This document shows, piece after piece, positions 48,245-61,303 of a DNA stretch of 64,000 bases (positions are counted from its first letter, which is position 1; every line of letters begins with the position of its first letter). The notes beneath the pieces were generated by a model, which did not search any database, had not been told where the DNA came from, and saw only the letters and a list, made by a program, of their open reading frames with translations. Source of the DNA: Acorus gramineus (lineage: Eukaryota > Streptophyta > Magnoliopsida > Acorales > Acoraceae); assembly GCA_030737835.1 (NCBI GenBank), contig CM060851.1:7671774-7735773 (forward strand), given 5' to 3'. The translations under genes and the position numbers were made by a program.

Positions 48245-50689
48245 TAAATTGAGATTTTTGAGGCTTATTCTCTTTTTCAGATATTATAAAATATTGTAAA
48301 TTTAATAGTATTATAATATATTATCATTGTGTTTAATCATAAAAGATAACAATATGGGTAATATATAATTCAAATATATATATTTTTATAATATATGTCG
48401 GATACGGATATTTTTCGGATCGGATAGACTGACATCCATATCCACACTCTAGATCTTCTAATATCAGATATTTCTGATTTTTCAGATACAGATTCAGATT
48501 GAATTTGAATTTTTTTGAATAATTAGCAGGCTTATATATATTTGAATAAACAAATATGTAATTTTTATATATATAAAAAAAAAAAAATCGATGAGGGTTG
48601 TTGGCCAGAATGCGCTCAAAGGCTGGACATATAATCATTTTCTAAAAAGTGCATGTGATCAACAAGTTGGGCAGCACAAAAGTTTCACTTGCTTGAAATC
48701 GTACATCATGTGACGTGACATGGTTGGTTGAACCCTTGTTTTCCCCTTTTTACACGGTGCTTTCAGTTAATATCATAAATTGAGATCAAGAACATAATTT
48801 GGTTTCAACTCATTAAACTTTATGCATAATTACCATTCATTTAATCATATAATTTTCATCACATAATTTCATCATACTAAAAACATTTCCCACACAGCAT
48901 CCAAAATTAGCTGTTTTTTTTTTCTTTTTATCTGAATTGATCTGCTTCACCAAATCATTTAAGGCCAAAACAAACAAACAGAAAGCAAATCAACCAATGT
49001 TTTAAAGGTGGCATAAAAACATGGAAGTTGAAGATATGGACGTCTCACCTTATACAAAAGCCACTGTCTGCATGATCCCCCACCATGTCATGTCAAAAGC
49101 AAAACAGCTTCACCATGTATAGAAACCACCGGGTCTGGATCCAGTTAGGACTGGCTTTGGTCAATTCTGTCAGCACATGCATAGCCTATGAATCAAACTA
49201 TACAGCTTATAAATCGAACTGTTCAGCCAATCAATTATTGAATACATATTCCATTCTTTATTAGATCATATCAATAATTGGATAATACATGAATTCCTAG
49301 ATATCATTAATATCCGATCGAAGAGTGAACATGTACCCAACAATTGACTGTGCAGTTCCATTTATTGACTGTATAATTTGATTGATGGGTTGTGCAGTTC
49401 GATATTAATAGGACTTATCGAAGCCAATCCTGACAAGATCCAAATTCAAAACCACCACTGAAAAATGTTTTGAGTTATTTATATCGACAAAATATCAGTA
49501 CTAGTATATAAAAATCGAGTAATGATATGGTACGACCCATGCATACCATACATATACATCCCTTATTGAGGTACATGCGTTGATAGAGAAAGCATATCAT
49601 CTCATTGAAACATATATATCATTAAGCTATATGCTTCCTTTATCAACGCATATACACTTTTAAGGGGTGTATATACGTGGTTTGTACAAACCGCACGGAC
49701 CGCATATTATCATTCAACTAAAAAACCACCACACTAGTTGATGTCCAACAAATCTATTAGCATATCTACAACAAACATCAGAACCTTGATCACCACCAAA
49801 ATTTACATCTTATTTGCTTGCATTAACAGCTATAATCAAACGATTGATTTATTTATATCGACAAAATATCAGTTCACTATGAAACAGTTACACTGGTCAC
49901 TCAAGGTTAGCAAAAACACAGGCCTGGGACGACTACCATACATAGTTACATACAATGCATTGGACGATCACTAAAACCCTTTTCATTGGGCTGCTACTTC
50001 CTCCTCTTACGGAGTTTTGACGTGGGGCCTGTCAAATTGAAAACATGCAAAATTTCAATAATTGCAATTCATGGTCAAAGTATTTTTTTTGTGACATTAT
50101 TCCCTCATAAAAAAAAAAGTGACCAGAAGATAACAATGACATTGCGTCTAATTATAGAGGGTCTAAGTTTATCTCAAAAAAAATGATAACAATGACATGT
50201 CTATGATAGAATTGTCAATAATGTTTAGCAACCCATTGCATGGATTATATTGGAGTTGTGGAGAATGTGGATTGAATGGATTGTTAAAGCTCTTATTAGG
50301 AACTTGAAATTTTAATGTATTTGGCGATTAAGCTTTCAAATCTTTCCTCATACTAAGGCAATCACATCATCAAAAGTCCAAATGCCGGACCTCTGGGTTA
50401 AGTTATAGCAATGAATAGAAGATTAATTAGGGTAGCGCTTCAGAAAACATGCAATTGGATGAAGAAAAAATAATTTGCAACAAACTGCCACAATTTGATT
50501 CCTTCAATTAGAGCCTAGCAGCCAAAAGCTAGAAAGAAATGTGATTCACGCAGCAAAAAGAAATTTTAGAAACTAAAATCTTTGACAAATAGCATGGACT
50601 TTGAACAACTCTAAACGTTAACAGGATTAACTGAAAATCCATGAAGGCACTGAACCAATATAATCAGAATGTTTTTATTTGATTGTGTT
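48245..50689. other. Intergenic AT-rich region
   Basis: No gene is supported. Frames at 49738-49974 and 49986-50186 are open but show no family. A (T)n/(A)n-rich tract lies at 48560-48590. Confidence 0.5.
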
Positions 50690-51380
50690 GGTTAGCTTAT
50701 ATGGGAGGGGGAGCTAGGAATCTGACACTGGGAGTCAAAGAAACTGACCAACTATAGTTCGGAATGGTGTATCAAGGCCCCCCTCAAGGTGCAGGTTTCC
50801 CTTTGGTTGGCATATCAAGAAAGGATTCTAGTTAAAGCATACAGATCCAAGTGGTGGCCAGGTGATCCCATTGATTGTGTTTTATGCGGCTCCTGAGTCA
50901 ATTCCTCATCTCCTATGTCAGTGCGGGATTGTGAAAGAGGTTCGGAGGTTAATGGGGTTATCAATGGGCATTACCTTTACATTTGATTTGCTGGATCACA
51001 TGTGAAGGTTGGTAAGCGGTTAAAGGAGGGGGATTGCAGTAAGAAAGCCAAAATCTCAAAATCCTGGTTACGGCTGTGGTATGGGCTATATATGGTTGTC
51101 AAGAAATCAGGAAGACTTTCATGGTGGCTTGGTGTTGCCCGAGAGAATTTGGGAGCCTGGCAGGGTTGTTCATTTCTCAGTGGGACCGTTTTTGCGCAGG
51201 TGAAACCGGGGTTCATTCTGAGCAGGGGAGATTGGTCATTGAGGAGTAGAGGGTTTGGCTTTGTGGCTTGTAGACTTGTCTACATGCTATTTTTTTTGTT
51301 CCCCTGTTTTTCGGCTATGTACCCTTTTAAATTGTAATAAATTCATCGCTGGCCATTTCATTTTTCAAAAAAAAAAAAAA
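50690..51380 (+). mobile_element. 5'-truncated L1-type LINE, 3' end
   Basis: A broken frame (about 50740-50910) reads like the zinc-binding domain that follows reverse transcriptase in plant LINEs: W.IKAPLKVQVSLWLAYQ, then DPIDCVLCGS. A stop follows at once and the trailing frame ends near 51337. The element ends in AATAAATTCATCGCTGGCC..TTTTTC plus an A13 tail at about 51367-51380. Most of the LINE is missing. Target duplication not found. Confidence 0.65.
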
Positions 51381-51854
51381 TGTATGGACTGCAGGGATCA
51401 ATAAGGAATTAGCACGTGTAGTGAAAAAAAAGGGTAAGTGTCAAAATATCACAATGCTGTTTTTTGGTTGATATGAAACAAAGCTGGATAGGTCAAGTAA
51501 TACATAGTCCACATCCAAACAAGAAGAAGAGAGAAAATAGTAGTAGACAAAATATCTATACTATGTCCCCCCACCCCCACCCCCCAAATAGAAATACACT
51601 GAGTGACTCCTCCATCACAAGTCCCCCCACTCGAAGTGAACGCTAGAGGCACCCGCACAAAAACAATCCCAATCCGAAATGACTCTCCATGGAATCCTAT
51701 ACATTTGAACAAAGATGTCTCCATGGAAAATGGCTATATTGCCATGTTGACTCCAGGACAAGGATTTGAGAGATTTTAATCCGTGTTTGGTACGTGTCAG
51801 ACATGACCAAGGCATGTGCATTGAAATGGCCGTGCTCCCTAGATTTTTGGTAAT
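51381..51854 (-). other. 3' flank of the KNL2-type gene
   Basis: Probable 3'UTR and flank. A C-rich patch (CCCCCCACCCCCACCCCCC) lies at 51565-51585. A minus-strand frame (51615-51821) is open but resembles nothing I know. Confidence 0.4.
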
Positions 51855-54800
51855 TCACGGAATCTTAGACAACAATCTGTTTTTTTCTGTCAAATAGTGC
51901 CAGGCTTAGCCCACTAGCCATGAACTTAGCTAGAATCCTCATTAGTTCACATAAACAGACACAAAAAAATGCTTCATTGTCAAACCTAAGCAAAATTCAT
52001 GAGTCTGGACAATCCTCAGCACAAAAGTTGTAATGTAATAAACTACTTCACGAAGTTTCTACATTTAAAACTCTTCAAAGAAAGACCTCTCTCCATGTAT
52101 AGAGTGACAAACCAATTAGCAGAAAATTTAATTAAAAATAGAAGATTTCTAGAAGAAAAAAAAATGGATTGAAACAAACCTTTCCAAGGAGAGACTGGCA
52201 CATCTGCACAAGTTTTTATTCCTGTGACTGTCCCTTCCTGCAATGCAAATGTTTAATATTAGAGAAGGGAAACGGACAACAGACAGAGAAAGTTCTGAAA
52301 CATGAAATTTTACAATACATACCAAACTTTTGAACTAAAAAATAAAATGGTTTCATAAGAGGCACTAACAAATAAATTTTCCTCCCCCATACACCATGCA
52401 CATATCCATCCAAGGAAACTAAAGGGCATCCTACATCAGAGTCATTCTTAGGAACAATGCCACACCAAAAAGAACATGCTTTGTGCTTTTTCTTTGTGTT
52501 TGAAGAAAGTGGGATGTCTACCACTACATGCCTTCTACACTCTTCAAATTTTAGGAAATAAAGGTGTCAAGTCCATAATAAACTTCAAAAAAATATAAAA
52601 AAGGAGAAAAAATTTGGTGCCACCATGGCACCCCCTGACCTCCTTTCCAGAGAGGGGATTGCAAACCGGCTAAACAAAGCTCAGTTTAAAAAACTTCAGA
52701 AAATTGGTTCAATCATTGCATCTTTGAACCTTATTTCAACAGATGTTGGTGGTCAAATTGTCAAAACTTGAACTAATTATTTTATGAAACTAAGCTTGGT
52801 CATTCACCAACCTCCACTATATAAAAAAAATTAACATGCAACTTTGCAGTTTATAAGGATATAAACTCCCCAAATCGATATCAAATGTAGAGGATAAACT
52901 ATGAGATAGACATGAAAATGAGTACTAAAATGAATTAGAAAGAAAATTTCACAAACCATATCATAAATTAGTCGCTGGTTGAGCCCCGGATCAAGTCTAG
53001 GCACAAGTAGTCGCCCTGGAAAAAATTAGGCAGTTTATAGTGAGGAAAACAGAATAACATCTTTTTGGAAAATCAACAATTCTTTTCTACAAATAGGTTG
53101 GCAAGGAGAAGATGCTGAAACTAGAACAATTGTAAATATTACCAGATCTTGATCTTTTGCAGTTGAGTGATTCAGGAGTAACACATGATAACTCTTTTGC
53201 TCTTTCGCGTGTGATTGGAGATTGGTTTAATTGAACAAAAGGCTACAGTAAAACAATATAAGGGATCAAACAGAAACTTGAATGTATAAAAGATAGTCCT
53301 GAGAATAAAATTTAATGATTAAAAAATACAGCAATAAATAGCAAACAGAATAATACCCTACAGTGTTCAATTGCATAAATAAATAATTGATCTGACAGGA
53401 ACCAACAAAGATCCCGGAGCACAAAAAGATGCCAATTCCTAAATAAACTGATAAAATTCATGTAAAATCTGAGAAAGTCTATCCAGCTACTAGCTATACT
53501 GTGGGAGGCAAAGTTAAACAGCTCAGAAATTTGAAATCAGCTTATGCGGGTAAAAATTCTAAGATGAATGTGTGGCAGGTGCGTAAAGGTCCATGTCTAC
53601 AGTATATTATAAAACTTTTATAAGGTTTTCGGAGAAGCATTGATTCATAAAAATGTACGAGTGTTGTATATCTCAGTCTACTCATTTCTGTTGCTTTGGA
53701 AAAGAGATCTCCAAAGTAAAACATCATACAAGATACTTTTATTTGTTAATGCAGGTTTTTTGTATTAAAGCATTGAAATAGTATTACTTACTTCAAGTAG
53801 CAAAAAAAAATTTAGGAAAAAATTTGGAGCTATTTATTGAAATAAAGATGCCGTCAAGGGATCCCCCAATGAAAAGTAGAAAGGGAATAAAAAGAAAAAT
53901 AAATTAAAAAAGTCCCACTGAATCAGGGCATACGCTTTTTGGAAGCCTACCACCTGAACCCTAAAGCATCACATTCCGAACCATGGGTCACCCATGATGG
54001 TAGGAGAGTCCAAGCCAAGGAGCACAATGATCCAAGATTTATAGTGTGAGGATATTGTAGCCCAAGGATTTTGTTGAAAAATATGTTCATTGCGAGCAGA
54101 CCAAATGCAACTAATATACTGCATATGGAATGAGCCACTAGAACCAAATTTACCATGATCACTTTGTTATAGCATCTTCCGGAACTAATGCCACATCCCT
54201 TCAAATTCTTTAAAAGAACAGAGCCAAGCCCACCTTCTCCCAATTATGAGCGCTAAAAGGCACCCAAAGAAGAGGTGGTTCTGATCCACAAAGCTCACAT
54301 ATGGCATTTCTGTCGTCATCCCATTTCAATAGATTAGCATTGGTTAAGGTCTTGTCTAATGGAGCGACCACGTGAAGCAATGGATCTTCAGCGGCACAAG
54401 CACACCCCACATGAAGCACTCCACACTCAAATTGAGGGGACGTGATGTCAAGATTGGGGTTTTTGTTCAGTTTTCTATAAAAAGTCTTCACCATATATAG
54501 AGAGGTCAACCTCCAACTAACGCAGCCCAAACTCAGAGTAGCAAGACATACTATACGGCATAATAAGATATATCATGATACATTGAAATACCTAGTTATT
54601 TTCTATTCTAAAAGGTCATCACTTGGAGCAGTCCCACATATGGCAAGGTACTACTTTGAGTTTGAATTTCCATTCTTATTGGAGATGGCTTGATCTCTTC
54701 CTTTTTGAAGGAGTAGGGGACTACATGGAAAGGGCCAGCTATATATTCCAACTCCCCTTTTTTTTTTTCTTTCCTCTGCACTTTTTCTTTTATTCCATTT

Positions 54801-57800
54801 CCATTGCCTTCATCTTCTCTCGGTTTTTTTCATTTTGTTGGGAGATCCCTCATCTTTGTACGAGGGGTGACATTTTCTTAAAATGAAGCTCCAATCTTCT
54901 TTTTCAAAAAAGGTGTAACAAGGTGCTGTGAGGCGAAAAATACATATGGTCCAAACATTTTTTTGCAAAATGTAGACACTAACCTCTCAGGACTCAAACC
55001 CAAGACTTCGACTAGTTAGCACGAGCACTTGACCATTGATCCAAGCAACGATCCCGTGTGAAACTCCTAAAGAGTGCATCTGCTCCTTATAACCTCTTTT
55101 TATTCTCGAGGATTTAACTTCCACATTCAGAAACAGAAAAACAAAGGAAAAACAAAGAAGATAAAACAGGAAGGGAAGAAGAAGCTAAGAAAGGGGGAAA
55201 AATCAATGGTATCAGTAGGTCATCACTGGGGAATTAAAAGAATTACTTGTTTGTGTGTGTGCAAGTTATATAGATGACGCATATCAGGAAAAACACAGCT
55301 ACAAGTGAAGAAGTTCCAATGCTCGCAGATTTCAAGGACAAACAATACATTGGATAAGCATGCAGCAATAGCACTACAATTATTTTCTTACAGAAATTGC
55401 ATTTTAAATAGATTCTGGCTCAAAATATTTCATCAAAAATATTTTTTTATAAGAATTGATTGCGACTTACAGATGATTTTTGTTTTCTCCTCCTCAACTT
55501 GCTTGATGCTTTATCACTGCTTGGTTTTGCTTGTACAGAGTTGTTCAGATGAATTTCTTCAGTTGTTTCATTCTGAATTTCCTCAGTTGTTTCATTCTCA
55601 ATGGAGGGACTGATGCAGTTTTTTCCCCTCTTGATGGCTGTAGCTCTATAGCCCGAGACATGACCAATAATCAACTTTTGATTTCCATTGATTGGGCTAG
55701 GAGAAGACAGAAAATTTAATTTTCTTGCAACACCATTATCCTCATCAGTTAAGGCTTCAGAATCCGCTGGCCCTTGCCCAACTGTGTTATTCTCCTTCAG
55801 TTTACCCATCGCACTGTTCAGCTTACCTTCATTTTGCAAAATAGTCATGGATTCAGGCAGTTTGATCATTTCTGTCTTTTCCTGGAACATAAAATCATGT
55901 GAGGAATTGTTGCTGGGATTGGATGTCTCAAGGAAACAGTGTTCTCCGGAATCTCCAGTTCCTGGCTTGCTGCTACCAGCATGGTTGTGATTATCTGGCG
56001 GAATTGGTAGCAATGAATCTCTACAACCATGGTAATGATTATCTGGCTGAACTGATAGAAATGAATCACCACATTCTCCTATCCCATCTTCTCCTGCATG
56101 CAAAGCACTGCTTTTGGTCTCTTTTGGTTCAGGAGAGACCATGGTTTCACTGCTAAATTTGTTCATGTCAGTTGTTTTACTTTCCAGATCCTTACTGGTC
56201 CCTGTCATCACATGTTTACTCATGCTTCTCGTTATGGGCCGCCAACACTTTGCACTGCTCAGCCTGTCTTTATTTTTCATGTCACTCATGGTTTCAGACC
56301 GTCTGACCATTTCCGTATTTTCCTGGAACATGAAATCACGTAAAACACCATTACTGGACTTGGATGTCTCAAGTAAAATGTATTCCCCTGAAACTCCAGT
56401 TCCAGGCTTGTTTTTACCAGCATGTTTCTGATTTTCTAGTTGAGCTGATAGCAATGACTCTCCACATTCTCCAATCCCATTTTCTCCTGCATGCAAACCA
56501 CTGGTTCTGTTCTCTCTTGGTTCAGGGGAAGCCATATTCTGACTGCTACACTTGTTCATGTCAGCAAAGCTAATTGCTTTAGTTCCCTGCTCCTTACTTG
56601 TCGTTGTCATCACATGTTCACTCACACTTCTCATCATAGGTTGAGTACTGTTTTCCACATCCACAGGCCTTCCAGCATGTTTCTGATTATCTGGTTGAAC
56701 TGATAGCAATGACTCTCCACATTCTCCAATCCCATTTTCTCCTGCACGCAAGCCACTGGTTTTGTTCTCTCTTGGTTCAGGGGAAGCCATATTCTGACTG
56801 CTACACTTGTTCATGTCAGCAAAGCTATTTTCTTTAGTTCCCTGCTCCTTACTTGTCGCTGTCATCACATGTTTACTCAGACTTCTCATCATAGGTTGAG
56901 TACTGTTTTCCACATCCACAGGCCTTCCAGATGTGGCTCTCCTGGAAGAGTGGACGCTAAAAGTCCTCATAATTTCTGAAAGGAGGCTTTTTCTCAACTG
57001 ATCGTCAGGAGTGCCTGGGGTGGAATTCAAGAGATCATGCACTCGATGTATGGGCAACTCATCCCAGCTGAATGAGGGAGCCTGACCTGAATTGACAGCT
57101 GAAGATTTGGATGGATTGCCAGAACATGGGGTAATTAGGGGATTGCTTGTAGACTTGGGTTCCCCACAATACTGTTCGGCACAGACTTTCCAATTATAAG
57201 GGAAACCCATCAGAAAGAAATCACAGGCCTGCAAAATAGATGACCAAATATTTAAAACTAAGTATTACTGAAATTAAAATACCCTTTTAACACAGGAAAA
57301 CATAAATTATAAAACTGAAATACAAGCAGTTTTGTGCAAACACACTTACCCACACACGTCTGAAATGGACCGAAAATGATAAGCATATACAGGTTCATTT
57401 CGAAATTATTGTTTCAAATTTTGGGAACAAGAAAGTTTTATTATAATTATTTCGAGTACATGATTGACTATTTGATGCAAAAAAAGGAGAGCCCGCAATA
57501 AAGAAATAAAGAGAGTTTGTTGTCCACTGCCCGACAGCTCTTGAAAAAATCATCAGTTTGCCTCCGACGGCCCAAAAGACCAGCCGCCAAACAATTTTCC
57601 TGACTGATGAACAAGCAGAGTTGCCATCACTGATTGACAAACCAAAGCAATTGTCATTAGCTTTGATTGACCCAAACTCATATTTGAATATCATCAAAGA
57701 TTTAATGAGATATTTGAGCCCAAAATATCATGGGAAGACCAATTCAAATGATTCATGACGGCCAAGAACAATAGTTGTCAATGGGAGGGTCCAAGTAGAA

Positions 57801-60119
57801 GGCCTGGTCAACAAGCCTTCTGACAGCTAGGAAGACTAATCATCTCCATTAATAGCACTTCTTGACCGTCAACTAGGTCAAATGAGATTCTCATTCAATA
57901 TAGAAATCTCAGGAATTGTAACGGTTTTGAGACCTATAAAGGCCCTCGAATGTTTAGGGTTCAATAGGTTAGACTGAGAAGAAGAGTGAAATACCCGTAT
58001 CTTATTTGGTGAAACTTATTTAAGCTTCCAGTTTATCTAGTTGTTAGTCTCCAATGTCAGTTTAAAGTTTGTTTTCATCTCCATGAGTGCCACTGTTTCC
58101 CACCACAGTACCACACTCCCAAACCACATCATCAGAATGATGGAATAAGAACCTGTAATAAATAAATAAGATTTTGTTGTCTGCTGCCTGACAACTCTTG
58201 GAAAGAATCATCAGTTTGCTTCTGATGACCCAGAAGGCCAGCCCCCATCAGACAGTTTGCCTAACTGACAGCCTAGCAAAGTTGTCATCAGTGATTGACG
58301 ACACAAAATAATCGCCTTCAGTTTTAATTGACCTGAATTCAAATTTGAATCTTGTCAAAGATTTGGCGATATATTTGTACCGAGAAGCACAGGAAGACCA
58401 ATTCAGATGATCAATGACAGCCAAGAACAATAGCCGTCGATGGGAGAGTCCAAGCAGAAAGCCCGATCAATAAGCATTCTAACAGCTAGAGCACTTCCAT
58501 GCAGAAATATTTGTATCAAATTTAGTGAAGCTTATTTAAAAAAACAATTTGTGATGTTGTTAGTCTCCAATGTCAGTTCAAATGTTTGTTTTCATTTCCA
58601 AGAGTGCCTTGTTTCCACCACCTTTTCGATCCGTATCACTATTATTATCAATATTTCCATAAAAGAGTGTTGTCCTAGCCTACCTAAGAAAGGTAAAAAG
58701 GAGGTAAAGTATGTTATATTTATTGCTGGACATGTATTGGCATATGAATGCATGACTTGAAGGACTGTGGAGTTTTCCAGTCACTTCATAGGATCATGCT
58801 ATCATAGGAAATCAGTCAGCACTGTGTAAAAATGTCCATCGAGTTGAGGGTATGATGTGTAGCAATAATCAATAGATTTGATAAACTGCATCCAACTAAA
58901 ACTTGAGAATGCGCCACTAAGAAGGTCAGAATGTGGTGCTAGGTTTCCAAGAAGAGATAGAGAGACTGAGAAAGAGGACCTGGCTGAATTAAATGCTTAT
59001 GCTAAGTATGACATCAGGCCATGCACAGAAACATCACTGAGCAAATTCAGACCCAATCACTCTACGTGTATGCTTCCCACGTATATAGGTGGTTTGCAAG
59101 ATATGTTTTACATTACAAAAGGTCCAAAGAAATGACATCAAGTGGAATGCAGCTATTCAAAAGCAAAATGGTGGGGACGTCAAGACAAAAAATGATATAC
59201 CTCAGGGGGGAACCCGTTATCAAGCGTCCTCTGCCTGTTAACAAGGTTGTGGATCAGAATGGTGTTGTTGTCCTCACTCTCAAGTGTAAAGGTATCGCGC
59301 CGTCTCACAATCGGCGCAGACAAAAAAAGCCTTGGCGCATGCTGCCTAAATTTAAGAAGAAAATTTAGGAATCAAGCTGCGGCAATATTGATGAATGATG
59401 AGACTATAACCATACAGAATTTGAACTTAGTAGAAACTAGTGATCATTTCAATATCAAAACTTTCTTTATCAACAACAAATTTACAAAGCTTAAGACATT
59501 AAAGACTCAATCTTTCACTCTCCAAAGCACATTTTACCCCAGAAAAAGATATAATAACCAAAGTTTTAACCAATTTCTTGACATAAACTGATTTGAACAA
59601 ATCCCAAAAGTGGTAGAACCTATACCAAGTGATAAGCTGACATGTCCAGATATCAACTTGGGTCACCAAATCGACCATTGTGAACCAGAAAAAAAAAGGG
59701 GGGGGGGGGCACAAAAAGAGAGGTTACCCCTTCGTAGAGAATCCTCCGACGCCCAATCTGAAGACTCCATCACCGCCTTTGATTTTGGTCAGCCACCAGT
59801 CATACAAACTAACCTAAAAACACCCAAAAAAGGGGAGGGGGAGGATTTCAAGAGACATTTCAAGATCATCAAGAGCCAAACGAAGAGAATTGAAACCCTA
59901 TAAAGAAAACACAACCACGTTGACGAATCGCGAGGAGGAAGAAGAGGGGGTGATTGGCGTCGCAGTTGCAGGAGAAGCACCAAGACCGCCGCCGTCTCCG
60001 TCGCCGGTGGATGTGCTCCTGGGGTCGGCGACGGCGGGAGACTCTCCTCCGTTGACGGTCGGCACCTTCTTCAGAAACCCTCCCATTTGTGACCTTTCCC
60101 GCTCGCTCTCTCCCCCCAT
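51855..60119 (-). CDS. KNL2: KNL2-type centromere protein (SANTA domain plus CENPC-k motif)
   Basis: KNL2 sits at kinetochores and helps load centromeric histone CENH3. Exons with fitting phase: 60119-59916, 59814-59729, 59345-59201, 57228-55471, 53242-53143, 53015-52957, 52237-52180 and, less surely, 51886-51855 (stop TGA), about 813 residues. SANTA domain about residues 69-158: VSLYDWWLTK, LFLSAPIVRRRDTFTLE, NRQRTLDNGFPPE, FFLMGFPYNWK. The CENPC-k region, about 761-790, is KRSRSGRLLVPRLDPGLNQR followed by LIYDMEGTVTGI. The aromatic usually found near LDxW is absent. Exon 4 (586 codons) is low in order and carries tandem repeats. If the last splice is not used, the frame runs to a stop at 52043. 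Introns hold LINE pieces and an LTR-like direct repeat. The start has A at -3 and no competing upstream ATG in frame. Confidence 0.88.
53820..54540 (-). mobile_element. LINE fragment in KNL2 intron 4
   Basis: The minus strand encodes a broken LINE C-terminus: TLTNANLLKWDDDRNAICEL then CG, the zinc-binding domain downstream of LINE reverse transcriptase, in at least two frames (54210-54530, 53947-54243). It ends with GGGGGATCCCTTGACGGCAT and an AATAAA-containing tail near 53835, typical of plant L1 3' ends. Strongly 5'-truncated. Confidence 0.7.
54640..54915 (+). mobile_element. Possible second LINE tail in KNL2 intron 4
   Basis: A short stretch ending ACATTTTCTTAAAATGAAGC and an A-run near 54905 resembles a LINE 3' tail in the opposite orientation to the preceding fragment. 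No domain is preserved; tentative. Confidence 0.3.
56050..56935 (-). repeat. Tandem repeats in KNL2 exon 4
   Basis: Two in-frame copies of 88 codons (264 bp), at about 56671-56934 and 56407-56670, share GRPVDVENSTQPMMRS, HVMT.TSKEQGTK, DMNKCSSQNMASPEPRE and GENGIGECGESLL. A third, more diverged partial copy follows at about 56050-56250 (RSMSKHVMTGTSKD, SPEPKETKSSALHAGEDGIG). A second motif (KPGTG.SGE...LETS, FMFQE.TEM) also appears twice. Copies 1 and 2 are close at the DNA level, so that duplication is young. Confidence 0.92.
57475..58625. repeat. LTR-like direct repeat in KNL2 intron 3
   Basis: Two diverged copies in the same orientation: about 57475-58112 and 58150-58625. Shared parts include TTTGTTGTC.(A/G)CTGCC.GACA, GATTGAC, CCAAGAACAATAG and TAGTCTCCAATGTCAGTT. 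The second copy lacks about 140 bp present in the first (about 57850-58010), which contains a TATA-like CCTATAAAGG. Only some 40-60 bases separate them. It may be a remnant of a small LTR element (TRIM-like) or a plain tandem duplication. Confidence 0.6.
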
Positions 60120-61303
60120 TGTCACTCTAGTATAAACAGAGAATTAAGATAGTCTGATGTTGATCACTACTCTTTTTTTTTTTTTTTTAATATAAAATGA
60201 AGAAAAATTATCTTAATATAAATAATGATAATGGAAAAGTGATTATTATTTTTTTTTTTATGTTTTGAATTATTCATGTTAAAAAATATAATAAAATTTT
60301 GTTATTTTAATAAAATTTGAATATAAAATAGATAAAGATTTATAAAAAATAAAAAATAATGACGGCTTATTATAAGAAACAATGATAATTAAATATCATA
60401 TAATCTTTAAATTGAATAATTTGAAATAACCTAATTACAAGGGTTGACGAAAATCCATATATGAGTTTATCTCTAAACACATAAATTTTCATTTATTTCA
60501 ACCTCCCATATCAAACATGGGCTTCTTCTATGTCTATTCTTAAACCAAACATGAGCTTAAAGCAACCGCAACATTTGTTTTCATCTGAACCGTCGAATGG
60601 TATATGTAAACGTGTTCAAATTTGATCGGTTAAACCGAATCCAAATCAATTCAAATCAATTTTTTTTTAGCTTGGGTTAATAGTTTTTTTTTTTTTTTGT
60701 TTGGTTTGTGTATAGATTGAAAAATTAATAAACTGATTTATATTGGTTTTACTTCAAAAAAACTGAATTAATTAAATCGAATTAAATTTAAATACATGAT
60801 TATTCATAATTAATATTCATTTAGATCATTTTTTATATTAAAAATTATATTGTTATTTTACCTTTAATATTTATAAAAAAAAATGAATATACTAATTTAT
60901 ACCATTAATTATAGCATTTTAATATATTTATATAAAGATGTATACCAACCCTTAAAAAAACTCTAAACAACCTAAATTGGTAAGAAAAATAATAATTTAG
61001 TATATATATATATATATATATCTTTAACAATTCGATTTGCTTCAAGATAGTTCAGATTAACTAAACAAAAATCGATTTAGGTCAAATTTGAGTTTTCAAT
61101 TTGGTTCTTGGGTTACATGAAAATATAGTTTAGTTCAATTTTAGATTTATCAAAATCGTATCAAACCAAACGAATTATACCACTAATGTAAGGCCCTTGG
61201 TGGATTTCCATTCAACATTTAATTTTTCGGGTTGAAAACTCGGAAGGGCACAGGCTGAAATGCTATGGCCATGCCAAGTTTGTGTCGCAAGATTGTAAAT
61301 TTC
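60120..61303. other. KNL2 upstream region and AT-rich intergenic DNA
   Basis: The first tens of bases beyond 60119 are the likely leader and promoter of the KNL2-type gene; no clear TATA box is seen. Poly-T runs at 60171-60188 and 60682-60698 and an (AT)n repeat at 61001-61021. 60600-61180 is low-complexity repeat-derived DNA. No gene seen. Confidence 0.5.

Noticed and set aside
51615-51821. Additional minus-strand exon downstream of KNL2
   Set aside because: The frame is open but has no ATG, no family resemblance and no splice phase linking it to the KNL2 exons; treated as 3' flank.
55531-56703. Several plus-strand frames opposite KNL2 exon 4
   Set aside because: They are shadows of the long minus-strand exon, which has domain continuity with SANTA and CENPC-k exons.
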